NCBI GenBank assembly: GCA_021779935.1
Contig: JAJXZT010000049.1
Span: 1 to 64,000, forward strand
Direction of reading: 5' to 3'
Source of the DNA: Acidobacteriota bacterium
GTDB taxonomy: Bacteria > Acidobacteriota > Terriglobia > Terriglobales > Acidobacteriaceae
Length of the DNA: 64,000 nt
The notes under the pieces are model-generated. The model was given only the letters and a program-made list of their open reading frames with translations, had not been told where the DNA came from and ran no database searches. The position numbers and the translations under genes are program-made. This document shows positions 1-8,385 of the stretch, one piece after another. Positions within the stretch are counted from its first letter, which is position 1; each line of letters starts with the position of its first letter.

Positions 1-106
1 ACTGAAATAGCCCCAGTTCCGCTCGTTTCTTGCGAACGAACATTCGCCACCAAGCCTGCTCAGGAAAACCAAGAACCGCCCCGATCACACCCGCACACGC
101 AGTCGG

Positions 107-2407
107 TTACTCAGACAGGCTCCTAGCGATTTCGCGAAGATTATCCCAAAAGGTAGATATCTGTTTTGGCAAGAACGCGTCCGACTGTTCACCTTTTAGA
201 ATTGCATCGACTGGAAAGTTCAGCTCGTAGCGTTCCTGTTCGCCTTTACCGAAGTATTCGGTCCGTCTAATAACCTCGCACTTGATGAGTTGAGGCAAGA
301 TTTTTGTCCGAAACAAGTGGTGTCGCGGCCCCAGCTTCATTTTGATCACACTTTCAGTAGCTCCTGAGTTCCGACTGAAAATGCGCAGGAACGCCTCAAT
401 TGCGTGGTGCCATTCCTGAGGTACGGAGTCCACTGTAGCAGGGATGGCCACGGTTTCTATTGCGAAGGCGGCTCCGAGTTGTTCCAACATCTCCTGACAC
501 TGGGCAGGAACGTAGTTCCTCATGCCAGTGTTATTGCCTGACGCGCGGAGGACTCCGAGAACTTGTGATCCTGCATCGAAACTAGTGCCCGTTAACTTCG
601 TTTCGGAATCAAAGGTAAGACCGTCAATCCGACACTCTGTGAACGAGCAACGGGTCAGATGAGCTTTGGAGAAATTGGCATTGATGAAGGTACAGCGGAC
701 AAAGTTGGCCCCATCAAGATGCGAATCTTGGAGGTCTTCACCTTCAAAGTACATCGACTCGAATGTAAATGGAGTGTCAAGAACGCGGCCGTGCAAGTTA
801 GCGAGCTTTGAGGACAGTAGGCCAGCATTCCGCTTGAGATAACTCGAGCGTACTTCGGACTTTGTCATCGAATTGAAATTATCGATAATGATCTTGACCT
901 GCTTCGCAGACCACTGTTCGGTGTGAGCCGTCCAAAGGCCAACAATGAAGGGCAAGGCGTGCAACTCGCAGAATCTCTGCAGCCCGAAGCGGTCGTTCAT
1001 CCGAAGAAACTGGACAAGGCGGGTGGCTAAGAAAAAGTTCAAAAACTCTTCGTGGTCAAATCCAAGCTCTGATCCACTCGTGGCACTCGGCGGCAGTAGA
1101 GCATGAGCTTTCACCCGCTGCACAATCTGTACTCGCTGACTCGGTGGAACGTTCAGCATTTCGATGACAGTTTCGCAGACTAACTGAACTACGTCGGCCG
1201 GAAGGGAGTTCTTGCCTTGATTCCACATTTCTTCCGCAATCGCCGAAAGTAAAATGACGTGTTGCTCAAGCGTGAGGTATGGTTGGCCAGCGGGGTCTCT
1301 CCACTTTTCTTCTACCTCGCGCTTTAACATCGCCTGGATAACGTTTGGTACTACCTCAAGCGGAGAACTGCCGAGTTCGCGGGCGAGTTGTCCGGCGCCT
1401 ACCTTGCTATCAGCCAGAAGCACTGCAAGTCTGTGTACGAGAAATGGGCGATGGAGAACGGGGTGCTCAGCTCCGAGCGATTCGCTAAGTTCCGAATAGA
1501 CCTTCTCGGGGTGATCTATCGTTTGTCCGGACTCGGACTTGTACGAACGAAAGTATGCGATAGCCTGCTCGCGTACCCACTTCTCCAGACGTACAAGCTC
1601 CATGCTGACGTGCGTATCTGGCAGTGATGTAAGTAGTCGTGTTTGTGCTGCATAATTCTCAAGCTCGAAGTAGGCACTTCGCGCGGACGCGATAACTACA
1701 CCATTACCACCAAGCTGCTTAAGAAAAGCGCCGAGACCGCTGTACGCTTCCCCAAAACCAATTTCTGCAAGCAATTCGTCAAATCCATCTATTGCAATTG
1801 TGAGCAAGCCCCGCCGGATCAATCGGATGACGCCGGAGTAATACAGACCGGCAATTCTTAGCTGGCCAAGGTCTCCTGCTACCGCTTCTTCGAGCCTAAC
1901 GAAGCTTCGGCCTTGAGTATCGATGTGAAATAGCAACTGATCGCAGCTGTGCGCGAGATACTCGGCCGCGTACTTTTGAGTCAATCTCCGAAGAAGAGCC
2001 GTTTTCCCGTGGCCAGCGTCGGCCGTGAGGAATATCAACTTGGTCTCGCCAAGCGGTCTTGACTGACATTCGTTCCATAGAAGATCCAGGGCTGACTCTG
2101 GAGGGAATGAGTTATCTAACGAATCAGTTCTTCGAGCTTGGGTATCGATGTACGGCAAGACGTCGCGCCGTTTCTGTTTAATGGCTTCAGCCAAAATCGG
2201 GAGTCGTCCGAGTTCCTCGGCGAGAAATTTCCGATAAGGAAGCCTAGTGCCATCGATCTGGACTTCAACACCAGATGTAGTTTCTACGAGTTTGCACTCG
2301 TAGGTTATTCGATTTCGCTGATACACCAACAGACCCTTTTCAAGTATGACGTCGTTTTCGTTATCTGCAAATGCCGCGACATCCGCGTAGATCTCGTTGA
2401 AGTCCAT
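107..2407 (-). CDS. NACHT/STAND-like NTPase with C-terminal pentapeptide repeats
   Basis: A 766-residue protein. It has a Walker A motif (GHGKT, about residues 132-136) and a hydrophobic Walker B followed by acidic residues (TIAIDGFDELL, about 203-213), the pattern of NACHT/STAND signalling ATPases. Around residues 545-600 there are pentapeptide-repeat cores (for example DGANF, NANFS, SKAHL). The N-terminal 100 residues and the C-terminal winged-helix-like tail are unassigned. It starts 9 bases after the stop of the upstream NYN gene, and its AAAGGA ribosome site overlaps that stop, so the two are probably co-translated. NACHT proteins with a linked nuclease are often antiphage sensors; that role is inference here. 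Confidence 0.8.
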   Translation of the reverse strand: MDFNEIYADVAAFADNENDVILEKGLLVYQRNRITYECKLVETTSGVEVQIDGTRLPYRKFLAEELGRLPILAEAIKQKRRDVLPYIDTQARRTDSLDNSFPPESALDLLWNECQSRPLGETKLIFLTADAGHGKTALLRRLTQKYAAEYLAHSCDQLLFHIDTQGRSFVRLEEAVAGDLGQLRIAGLYYSGVIRLIRRGLLTIAIDGFDELLAEIGFGEAYSGLGAFLKQLGGNGVVIASARSAYFELENYAAQTRLLTSLPDTHVSMELVRLEKWVREQAIAYFRSYKSESGQTIDHPEKVYSELSESLGAEHPVLHRPFLVHRLAVLLADSKVGAGQLARELGSSPLEVVPNVIQAMLKREVEEKWRDPAGQPYLTLEQHVILLSAIAEEMWNQGKNSLPADVVQLVCETVIEMLNVPPSQRVQIVQRVKAHALLPPSATSGSELGFDHEEFLNFFLATRLVQFLRMNDRFGLQRFCELHALPFIVGLWTAHTEQWSAKQVKIIIDNFNSMTKSEVRSSYLKRNAGLLSSKLANLHGRVLDTPFTFESMYFEGEDLQDSHLDGANFVRCTFINANFSKAHLTRCSFTECRIDGLTFDSETKLTGTSFDAGSQVLGVLRASGNNTGMRNYVPAQCQEMLEQLGAAFAIETVAIPATVDSVPQEWHHAIEAFLRIFSRNSGATESVIKMKLGPRHHLFRTKILPQLIKCEVIRRTEYFGKGEQERYELNFPVDAILKGEQSDAFLPKQISTFWDNLREIARSLSE

Positions 2408-2416
2408 CGTTTTCCT

Positions 2417-3211
2417 TTATAGCGCCGCAACTTGCACATTGTGCTGCTGCATGGCCATGGCGTATGGACGAGAGTTCATCCGCCTCATTTGAAGTTGCCA
2501 CACATGTCCGCTTGCAAGTCCAGCCATGAGAAATGCTGGAACCATATCGTCATCATCTGAAATGACAAATGTCGCCACCGTCGGTGATTGATTTGCCAAT
2601 GCGATCAAATCACAACACAGAAGCGTATCTACTAACTTTTGTTCATAGTAAGCGAATACTTCCTTTGCCGTTACCTGACAGCCTTGTTCGGGACATCTTC
2701 CGTTCGACCAGTGGACGACGTGTGCCGCAGTGCACAGCGCAGAGTTCACACAGCTCTTGTGTGGGATGAGCCTGAGTTTGCCGCGTATGCCCGGCCGCTC
2801 TCTGAATGTATTCGGAAGGACAAATCCTCTTGACGCAACTAGTGAGGACGCTATTTCGCAATGGATGCGCCTGATCTGACTGCCAGCCACGGGCATAAGA
2901 AGCGGAAATGTCAGGCGAATTTCCTGAGCGAGTCTCGTTCCTTTATTTGTTAGTCCCGCCGGACCGTACCATCCTCCGTATAGGCGAATAAAGATGTCAT
3001 TTAGAGTAGAACACTGTTGATCCGCTGTAGCCTGAATGCGAAGCGCTAACGTCCGAAGGCTCATCCGTTGAAACAGCGCGGTTAAATTGTCGTAGTCAAT
3101 GAGTACGTGGGCGTCCACTCGCACACTCCGAAGAGCTTGAATGAGGCTAAATTGTCTTTCCGATTCCCCAAGAAGGCAACTAATTCTAAGTGCCCAGCGT
3201 TGAGCACACAA
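2417..3211 (-). CDS. NYN (PIN-like) domain putative ribonuclease
   Basis: A 264-residue reading frame whose core matches NYN/DUF88 proteins: an N-terminal acidic strand (HVLIDYDNL), a central K-VD--L--DL helix (KLVDTLLCCDLIAL), and the late acidic motif VISDDDDMVPAF that in this family completes a metal-binding nuclease site. The family cleaves RNA or tRNA in known members. The first about 29 residues look unlike the domain; GTG codons at residues 30 and 32 just before the core are plausible true starts. It is the first gene of a two-gene leftward unit with the NACHT-like NTPase. A nuclease effector with an NTPase sensor is the likely arrangement, by inference. Confidence 0.75.
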   Translation of the reverse strand: MCAQRWALRISCLLGESERQFSLIQALRSVRVDAHVLIDYDNLTALFQRMSLRTLALRIQATADQQCSTLNDIFIRLYGGWYGPAGLTNKGTRLAQEIRLTFPLLMPVAGSQIRRIHCEIASSLVASRGFVLPNTFRERPGIRGKLRLIPHKSCVNSALCTAAHVVHWSNGRCPEQGCQVTAKEVFAYYEQKLVDTLLCCDLIALANQSPTVATFVISDDDDMVPAFLMAGLASGHVWQLQMRRMNSRPYAMAMQQHNVQVAAL

Positions 3212-3399
3212 CGTTGTCCTGATGAGAGACGCTGTTTTTCTAAACCCAGAGTTTTGGCACTACCCAGGGGTCGATTTGAGTCGTCTGTTTTCATGAACTT
3301 GCGAGAGGGCGGGGCACCCGAGGAAAAGCTGCTGAATCAAAGTCGCAAGTCGATAGTCACGAGTCGCGAGCAAAAGCAAAGTAAAAGCAAAGTCAACTA

Positions 3400-3430
3400 C
3401 CCCGCCCTAACAAGTTAGGACGGGGCACCC
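3400..3430. repeat. Dispersed GC-rich palindrome, class A
   Basis: Near-perfect dyad CCCCGCCCTAAC-AA-GTTAGGACGGGG followed by CACCC. An almost identical copy is at 22874-22904. Both sit in intergenic DNA next to A-rich low-complexity sequence. Confidence 0.85.
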
Positions 3431-3540
3431 GGCGACAATCACACTCAAGCCAACAGATGGCTTGAATGGGCCACCCGAGTAAACGGAAAAACGGGAAATC
3501 GGAGAATCGGAAAAACGAAGACGGCTGCGGGCGAATGCTA

Positions 3541-3570
3541 TCCCACCCTTCGCGAGGCTCATGGTGGGAC
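3541..3570. repeat. Dispersed GC-rich palindrome, class C
   Basis: Stem TCCCACCCT... paired with ATGGTGGGA around a TCGCG-containing loop. Related copies are at 10814-10845, 11841-11872 and 48012-48043. Confidence 0.75.
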
Positions 3571-3769
3571 GCCCGGCGGCGCGAACGTGGGGAATCCGTA
3601 CAACGCGGGGGGCGGAGGGTGCCTCTGAATAGAAGACGGACAGGGGCGAAAGATTCCTGCTGCGGGGTGAGCGGCGAGAGTTAGAGTTAAACGAAGAAAA
3701 CTGACGTAAAGTGCTGAAGAAGATTCAGCTTCAGAGATTCGTGGCGACGGAATAACTGAGGGGGCGAGT

Positions 3770-5641
3770 ATGCGCAAAGTGCTGATTTGGGTAGGAGTGG
3801 GAGTGGCGGCGCTGGTGGTGCTGGCGCTGGTGATACCGCCGTTGATGAACGTCAACCGGTATCACGACCGGATTGTGGCGGAACTGGAAGCGAACCTGAA
3901 CCGGAAGGTGTCGCTGGGAAAGATGCGTCTCAGCCTGTTTCCTCCGGAGTTCGTGGTGCAAGACGCCAAGATTGGCGAGGACAAGGGGTTTGCAACGGGG
4001 CGTCCGTTTGCACAGGCGCAAGAACTGAAAGTAAGAGTGGAGCTGATGCCGCTGCTGCGCGGGAACGTGGTGATCGACAGCCTGCAACTGACGCAGCCGC
4101 AGATTGAACTGGTGAAGAACGCCGGAGGGACGTGGAACTTCGCGTCTTTAGGGACTCAGGCGGGAACCCAGGCGAAAGGCGCGGCGCCAACAAAGGGGCA
4201 GACGCAGGGCTTTACGCTGGGCGAAGTGGCGATCACGGACGGGCAGGTGGCGGTCACGGACTTGCAGCAGCATCAGCCGCGCGCGGTGTACGACCACATC
4301 GACCTGACGCTGACGAACTTCGCGGCGGGACAACCGTTCACGCTGAAAGTGGCGGCGCATTTGCCAGGACAGGGGAATCAACTGGCGGAGCTGGATGGAA
4401 AGGGCGGGCCGGTGGACGATGCGAATCCGGCGAACACGCCGTTTGACGGAACGCTGAAGCTGGACCAGGTGTCGCTGGCAGGAGCGCAACAGTTCCTGAA
4501 CTCGAGCGCGCTGCGGGGAACGGACGCGACGATTACGGGGACGGCGTCGGTGAAGAACCGCGGAGGGAAGCTGGCGTCGACGGGCGAGCTGAAGCTGGCG
4601 AATACCAAGGTGCATGGAGTGGCGCTGGGATATCCGGTGACGCTGGACTACAACCTGGTGGACGATCTGAAGAACGACTTGATCACGATTTCGCAGGGAA
4701 AGCTGATGCTGGGCACGACGCCGATGTCGGTGGCGGGCACGATCCAGACACGGAGCACTCCGGCGGTGGCGAACCTGCAACTGACGGCGAACGATGTTTC
4801 GGTGGCGGAAGTGGCGAAACTGGGGCAGGCGTTTGGCGTGGCGATGCAACCGGGGACGCAGGTGGCAGGGAAGATGACGGCCAATATTCACGCGCAGGGA
4901 GCGGTGACGAGTCCGGCGCTGGACGGCACGGTGGCGATGAGCGACCTGACGATGGATGGACAGCCGCTGGCGTCGAAGGCGAACGCGAAGTTTTCGTCAA
5001 CAGCGTCAGGAGAGAACTTTATCAAGACGCTGAACGGGAAGATGTCGGTGAACATGCTGGACGGCAGGCTGGCAAACGTCAACCTGATGAAGGAGCTGGG
5101 ATCGATCGGGCAGTTCCAGTCGGCGGCGAAGACGGCAGATGCGTTTACAAAGATCATCCAGATGACGGGCGATCTGAACGTGACGAATGGCGTGGCTTCG
5201 ACGAACAACCTGCTGGCGACGATTGACGGCGGAACACTGGCAGGGGTTGGAACGCTGAACCTGGCGGATAACAGCGTGAATATGCACGTGACGGCAGTGC
5301 TCACAAAGGCGCTGAGCCAACAGGTGGGCGGGACATCGATTGGCGGCCTGATGCAGACGGCACTGGCAAACCAGAATGGCGAACTGGTGCTGCCCGTGCT
5401 GGTGAGCGGCACGCTGGACCATATGCGGTTCGCGCCGGATGTGGCGGCAATCGCGCAGATGAAAATGAAGAATATGCTGCCGAGTCTTACCAATCCGGGC
5501 ACGTCTACCTCAGGACTGCTGAATTCGTTGCTGGGAAAACAGGCGCCGACAACAGGGACAACGACACAACAGCCAAATACAAAACCAACAGTGAAAGGAC
5601 TGCTGGATTCACTGTTTGGGGGGAAGAAGAAGACGAAGTAG
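3770..5641 (+). CDS. AsmA family envelope protein
   Basis: A 623-residue protein with an N-terminal membrane anchor (residues about 4-24) followed directly by the AsmA-type N-terminal motif (NRYHDRIVAELEANLNRKV, then RLSLFPPEFVVQDAKIGED). The rest is the repetitive beta-strand-rich sequence expected of AsmA proteins, which sit in the inner membrane, project into the periplasm and are implicated in lipid transport or outer-membrane assembly. The start has a good GGGGG-(5)-ATG ribosome site. The C-terminus is Thr/Gln/Lys-rich low complexity ending GGKKKTK. It is followed by repeat-rich DNA, so it is probably monocistronic. Confidence 0.85.
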   Translation: MRKVLIWVGVGVAALVVLALVIPPLMNVNRYHDRIVAELEANLNRKVSLGKMRLSLFPPEFVVQDAKIGEDKGFATGRPFAQAQELKVRVELMPLLRGNVVIDSLQLTQPQIELVKNAGGTWNFASLGTQAGTQAKGAAPTKGQTQGFTLGEVAITDGQVAVTDLQQHQPRAVYDHIDLTLTNFAAGQPFTLKVAAHLPGQGNQLAELDGKGGPVDDANPANTPFDGTLKLDQVSLAGAQQFLNSSALRGTDATITGTASVKNRGGKLASTGELKLANTKVHGVALGYPVTLDYNLVDDLKNDLITISQGKLMLGTTPMSVAGTIQTRSTPAVANLQLTANDVSVAEVAKLGQAFGVAMQPGTQVAGKMTANIHAQGAVTSPALDGTVAMSDLTMDGQPLASKANAKFSSTASGENFIKTLNGKMSVNMLDGRLANVNLMKELGSIGQFQSAAKTADAFTKIIQMTGDLNVTNGVASTNNLLATIDGGTLAGVGTLNLADNSVNMHVTAVLTKALSQQVGGTSIGGLMQTALANQNGELVLPVLVSGTLDHMRFAPDVAAIAQMKMKNMLPSLTNPGTSTSGLLNSLLGKQAPTTGTTTQQPNTKPTVKGLLDSLFGGKKKTK

Positions 5642-6100
5642 GTGTTAGGTGTTAGCTACTAGGTATTAGGAAAAGCAAAGGCAAGAACAAGAGCAAAGGC
5701 AAGAGCAAAGACCCCGCCCTGTCGCGAACTGCGCGCGACAAGGGTTGGGCGCGGCCATGGCGTGCGGTTGCAAGGGTGGGCCACCACCCTGCCGCCAGGT
5801 GAGCGATCTTGCTCAGACAAACAAATCCGAACCTGTCATTCTTCATTCTCCCAGGGTGTATGGAGAGAACGGAGAGCGACGGCCGCGAATACGCAGCCTT
5901 CCTCACTTAGCCGCGGCGAGCCAGGTTCCAGCTAATTCTCCCGAAGCGATTACATCCAGCTAACTGGCACTCTTAGCCCGTGAACGCGGGAAACTCCACG
6001 GTAACGCGATTCGACTCTAAGCACTCTCGAACGCTAAGGATTGGGTCAACACTTCGGTGAAGCGAGGCGTTGGTTCGCGACAAACGAAAGGTAAAGGATC
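5642..6100. repeat. Repeat-rich intergenic region (class B palindrome and A/G tract)
   Basis: Begins with TTAGG-type low-complexity sequence (5642-5668, sharing CTAGGTATTAGG with about 22724-22737), then an AAAGCAAAGGCAAG-type tract (5669-5710), then a class B palindrome (5711-5753, CCCCGCCCTGTCGCGAA... GCGCGACAAGGGT) and a further GGGTGG/CCACCC dyad to about 5795. From 5800 to 6100 I see no gene or clear hairpin; the promoter of the small gene at 6101 should be there. Confidence 0.7.
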
Positions 6101-6295
6101 ATGCCTCTCATTCAACTCTTTGAAGTTCTGATCGTGGTGGGTGTTCTCCTGTGGCTGGTAAATCGGTTCATTCCGATGCAGGGATCCATCAAATCGATAC
6201 TAAACAGCGTCGTGGTGATCGTGGTGGTTGTGTGGCTGCTGAACGTTTTCGGGCTATTTCATGCCTTTTCGAATGTCCACGTTGGAAGAGGATGA
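6101..6295 (+). CDS. Small two-TM membrane protein (Thivi_2564-like)
   Basis: A 64-residue protein made almost entirely of two hydrophobic helices (about residues 7-22 and 33-52) separated by a short loop with the pattern NRFIPMQGSIKSILN. That loop and the overall size match the small 'Thivi_2564 family' membrane proteins; their function is not established. An AAGGA-like ribosome site lies just upstream. The OmpA-family gene starts 84 bases later on the same strand, so a shared transcript is possible. Confidence 0.7.
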   Translation: MPLIQLFEVLIVVGVLLWLVNRFIPMQGSIKSILNSVVVIVVVVWLLNVFGLFHAFSNVHVGRG

Positions 6296-6379
6296 GCTGA
6301 TAAGAGACGCGTGGTAATAGCGGTCGACAAACCAAGGATCGAGAAGCAGGACAGCAGACATCTGCCAGAAGGAGACACT

Positions 6380-7942
6380 TTGAAGATAAGACTGTTGTTT
6401 ACATTCGTAATCGTACTGAGCATGGCAGCACTGGCTCAAACCAATTCACAAAACACAATGGCCGTGGAACCCATGGCCCAGACGCCCACGTTCCGGGTTA
6501 CCGTAATCAGCCGCACGGTTGAAGCGGTCAACTATCAACATCGCGACGGGGCAACGAAGCTGGATTTCGCGGGTACGGACCTGATGCCCCGAGCCAACGG
6601 CGAGGCCAAAGTAGAAAGCAAGAAAGGTTACATTGAAATCGAAGTGGAATTTGCCAATCTCGAAAAACCCACGACATTCGGCAATGAGTACCTGACTTAT
6701 ATCCTGTGGGCGATTTCACCGGAAGGCCGGGCGGTGAACCTGGGCGAAGTGCTGGTGGGCGACAACCACCGCAGCAAGCTGGATGTCACCACGGATCTTC
6801 AGGCATTTGCCCTGGTCGTGACCGCGGAACCTTATTATGCGGTGCGACAGCCGAGCAACGTGGTAGTGATGGAGAACGTTATTCGCGAGGACACGAAGGG
6901 AACCACGCAGGCCGTACACGCGAAGTATGAACTCCTGGAACGCGGTGGATATATTCCCACTGGCTATAAATTCGACCCCGTGGTCCTGAATGCCAAGTTG
7001 CCGCTGGAATTCTTTGAAGCACGCAATGCCCTGCGCATCGCGCAATCCGAAGGAGCCGAGACGTACGCGGCCGACAGCTATCAGCGCGCTGTCCAGTTAA
7101 TGAACCAGGCGAACGGGTATGCGACACGGAAAGACATTCCGAAGAAGCAACTGATCGCAGTTGCCCGCGAGGCAGTGCAAACCGCGGAAGATTCACGCGA
7201 GATCGCAGTCAAGAAGATGGACGAGGCACGGCTCAACAACGAACGCCAGGCCTCCGCGGACGCACAGGCCCAATCACAAGCGCAAGCCGACGAAGCGAAC
7301 CTGCAGAAAGAACAAGCCCAGGCTGACGCGGCAAAGGCCGAATCCGAAACGGCGAAGGCCAAATCAGAGATGGCTGCAAACCAGGCAGCTTCAGACACGG
7401 CACTGGCGGGAGCCCAGGCGGATGCCGAACAATCCCGCTTAGCCGCACAGCAGGCCCAGAATAGCGCGCAGCAAGCGCAGAACGAGCAAGTGGCGATGCG
7501 CACGCGATTGACGGAGCAATTGAATTCGATTCTCCAGACTCGCGACAGCGCACGTGGACTTATCGTCAACATGTCCGATGTCCTGTTTGACACCGGGAAG
7601 TACTCGTTGAAACCGGGGGCAAGGGAGAAGCTTGCGAAAGTTGCCGGCATCCTGCTTGCTTATCCTGGACTCAACATCGCAGTCGGCGGCTATACGGATA
7701 ACGTCGGCGGCGATGAAATGAATCAAACACTGTCCGAGAATCGTGCAGCTTCGGTACGCGATTACCTTGTGCAACAAGGAGTCTCGGCGGATTCGGTAAC
7801 GGCGAGCGGTTTTGGCAACACCCAGCCAGTAGCCTCTAACGATAGCCCCGAGGGACGACAGCAGAACCGAAGGGTTGAGCTGGTTGTATCCGGCGAAGTA
7901 ATTGGCAGCCCGGCCAATGCGACGACGGGAGATTTGCGTTAG
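6380..7942 (+). CDS. OmpA-family protein with DUF4398-like and coiled-coil region
   Basis: I place the start at TTG 6380: it has GGAG with 5-base spacing and is immediately followed by a clean signal peptide (KIRLLFTFVIVLSMAALAQ). An in-frame ATG at 6311 lacks both. The about 520-residue product has a beta-rich N-terminal domain, a DUF4398-like helical segment (EARNALRIAQSEGAETYAAD), a long Ala/Gln/Glu coiled coil with many DAAKAESETAK-type repeats, and a C-terminal OmpA peptidoglycan-binding domain (SDVLFDTGKYSLKPGA; GGYTDNVGG; NRRVELVV). It probably links outer membrane and cell wall. A strong terminator follows. Confidence 0.85.
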   Translation: MKIRLLFTFVIVLSMAALAQTNSQNTMAVEPMAQTPTFRVTVISRTVEAVNYQHRDGATKLDFAGTDLMPRANGEAKVESKKGYIEIEVEFANLEKPTTFGNEYLTYILWAISPEGRAVNLGEVLVGDNHRSKLDVTTDLQAFALVVTAEPYYAVRQPSNVVVMENVIREDTKGTTQAVHAKYELLERGGYIPTGYKFDPVVLNAKLPLEFFEARNALRIAQSEGAETYAADSYQRAVQLMNQANGYATRKDIPKKQLIAVAREAVQTAEDSREIAVKKMDEARLNNERQASADAQAQSQAQADEANLQKEQAQADAAKAESETAKAKSEMAANQAASDTALAGAQADAEQSRLAAQQAQNSAQQAQNEQVAMRTRLTEQLNSILQTRDSARGLIVNMSDVLFDTGKYSLKPGAREKLAKVAGILLAYPGLNIAVGGYTDNVGGDEMNQTLSENRAASVRDYLVQQGVSADSVTASGFGNTQPVASNDSPEGRQQNRRVELVVSGEVIGSPANATTGDLR

Positions 7943-7966
7943 GCGCATCACAACTAACGTATGGAA

Positions 7967-8002
7967 GACGCGGGCCCACCCCATGGGCTCGCGTCGCTTT
8001 TT
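7967..8002 (+). terminator. Rho-independent terminator of the OmpA-family gene
   Basis: An 11-base-pair stem (GACGCGGGCCC with GGGCTCGCGTC, one G-T pair), 7-base loop, followed by GCTTTTTG. It lies 25 bases after the stop codon. Confidence 0.85.
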
Positions 8003-8226
8003 GCCCGGCTGCAAATGACCCGAACCGATGTCACTCCTTCCTGCGGAAATCCAGCTATTCAAAGACTTCTTGAACTCTGAGCAGTTTTGACCATTAAGGC
8101 CATGCCGGAACACCTATAAAGAAGGCAGACACTTCCTCTGCCCGCACAGTAGAGATCAGCAAACCTGGAAGAACGACAGAGGCGCGTGGATTCTCCTGTG
8201 CGAGTACAGGAGAGAAGGAGCGAAAC

Positions 8227-8382
8227 ATGCTTGGAACTATATTAATCGTGATTTTGGTCCTGGCGCTCTTGGGTGTGCTGCCACGGTGGCCGCACAGCAA
8301 AGACTGGGGTTATTACCCGAGCGGAGGATTGGGGCTGATTATTGTCATCGTTCTTATCCTCCTGCTGCTTGGCCGTATTTGA
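8227..8382 (+). CDS. DUF3309-type small membrane protein
   Basis: A 51-residue protein with two hydrophobic stretches flanking the motif LPRWPHSKDWGYYPSGGLG, which is characteristic of DUF3309 proteins (unknown function, widespread in Proteobacteria and Acidobacteria). The ribosome site GGAG lies 6 bases before ATG. The next gene starts 3 bases after its stop, so they form an operon. Confidence 0.8.
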   Translation: MLGTILIVILVLALLGVLPRWPHSKDWGYYPSGGLGLIIVIVLILLLLGRI

Positions 8383-8385
8383 ACC

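Larger units (their letters stand above)
3212..3769. other. Intergenic region with repeats, no supported gene
   Basis: 558 bases between the divergent NYN gene and the asmA-like gene. It contains an A/G/C low-complexity tract (about 3370-3395), two members of the dispersed GC-rich palindrome family (listed separately) and a 16-base stretch at 3355-3370 that recurs at 29371-29386. Short open frames here are built largely from these repeats and have no recognisable domain. Promoters for both flanking genes must lie here, but I cannot assign them. Confidence 0.6.

Noticed and set aside
1-43. Possible start of a leftward gene (FVRKKRAELGLFQ)
   Set aside because: Only 14 codons are visible before the window edge; too little to support.
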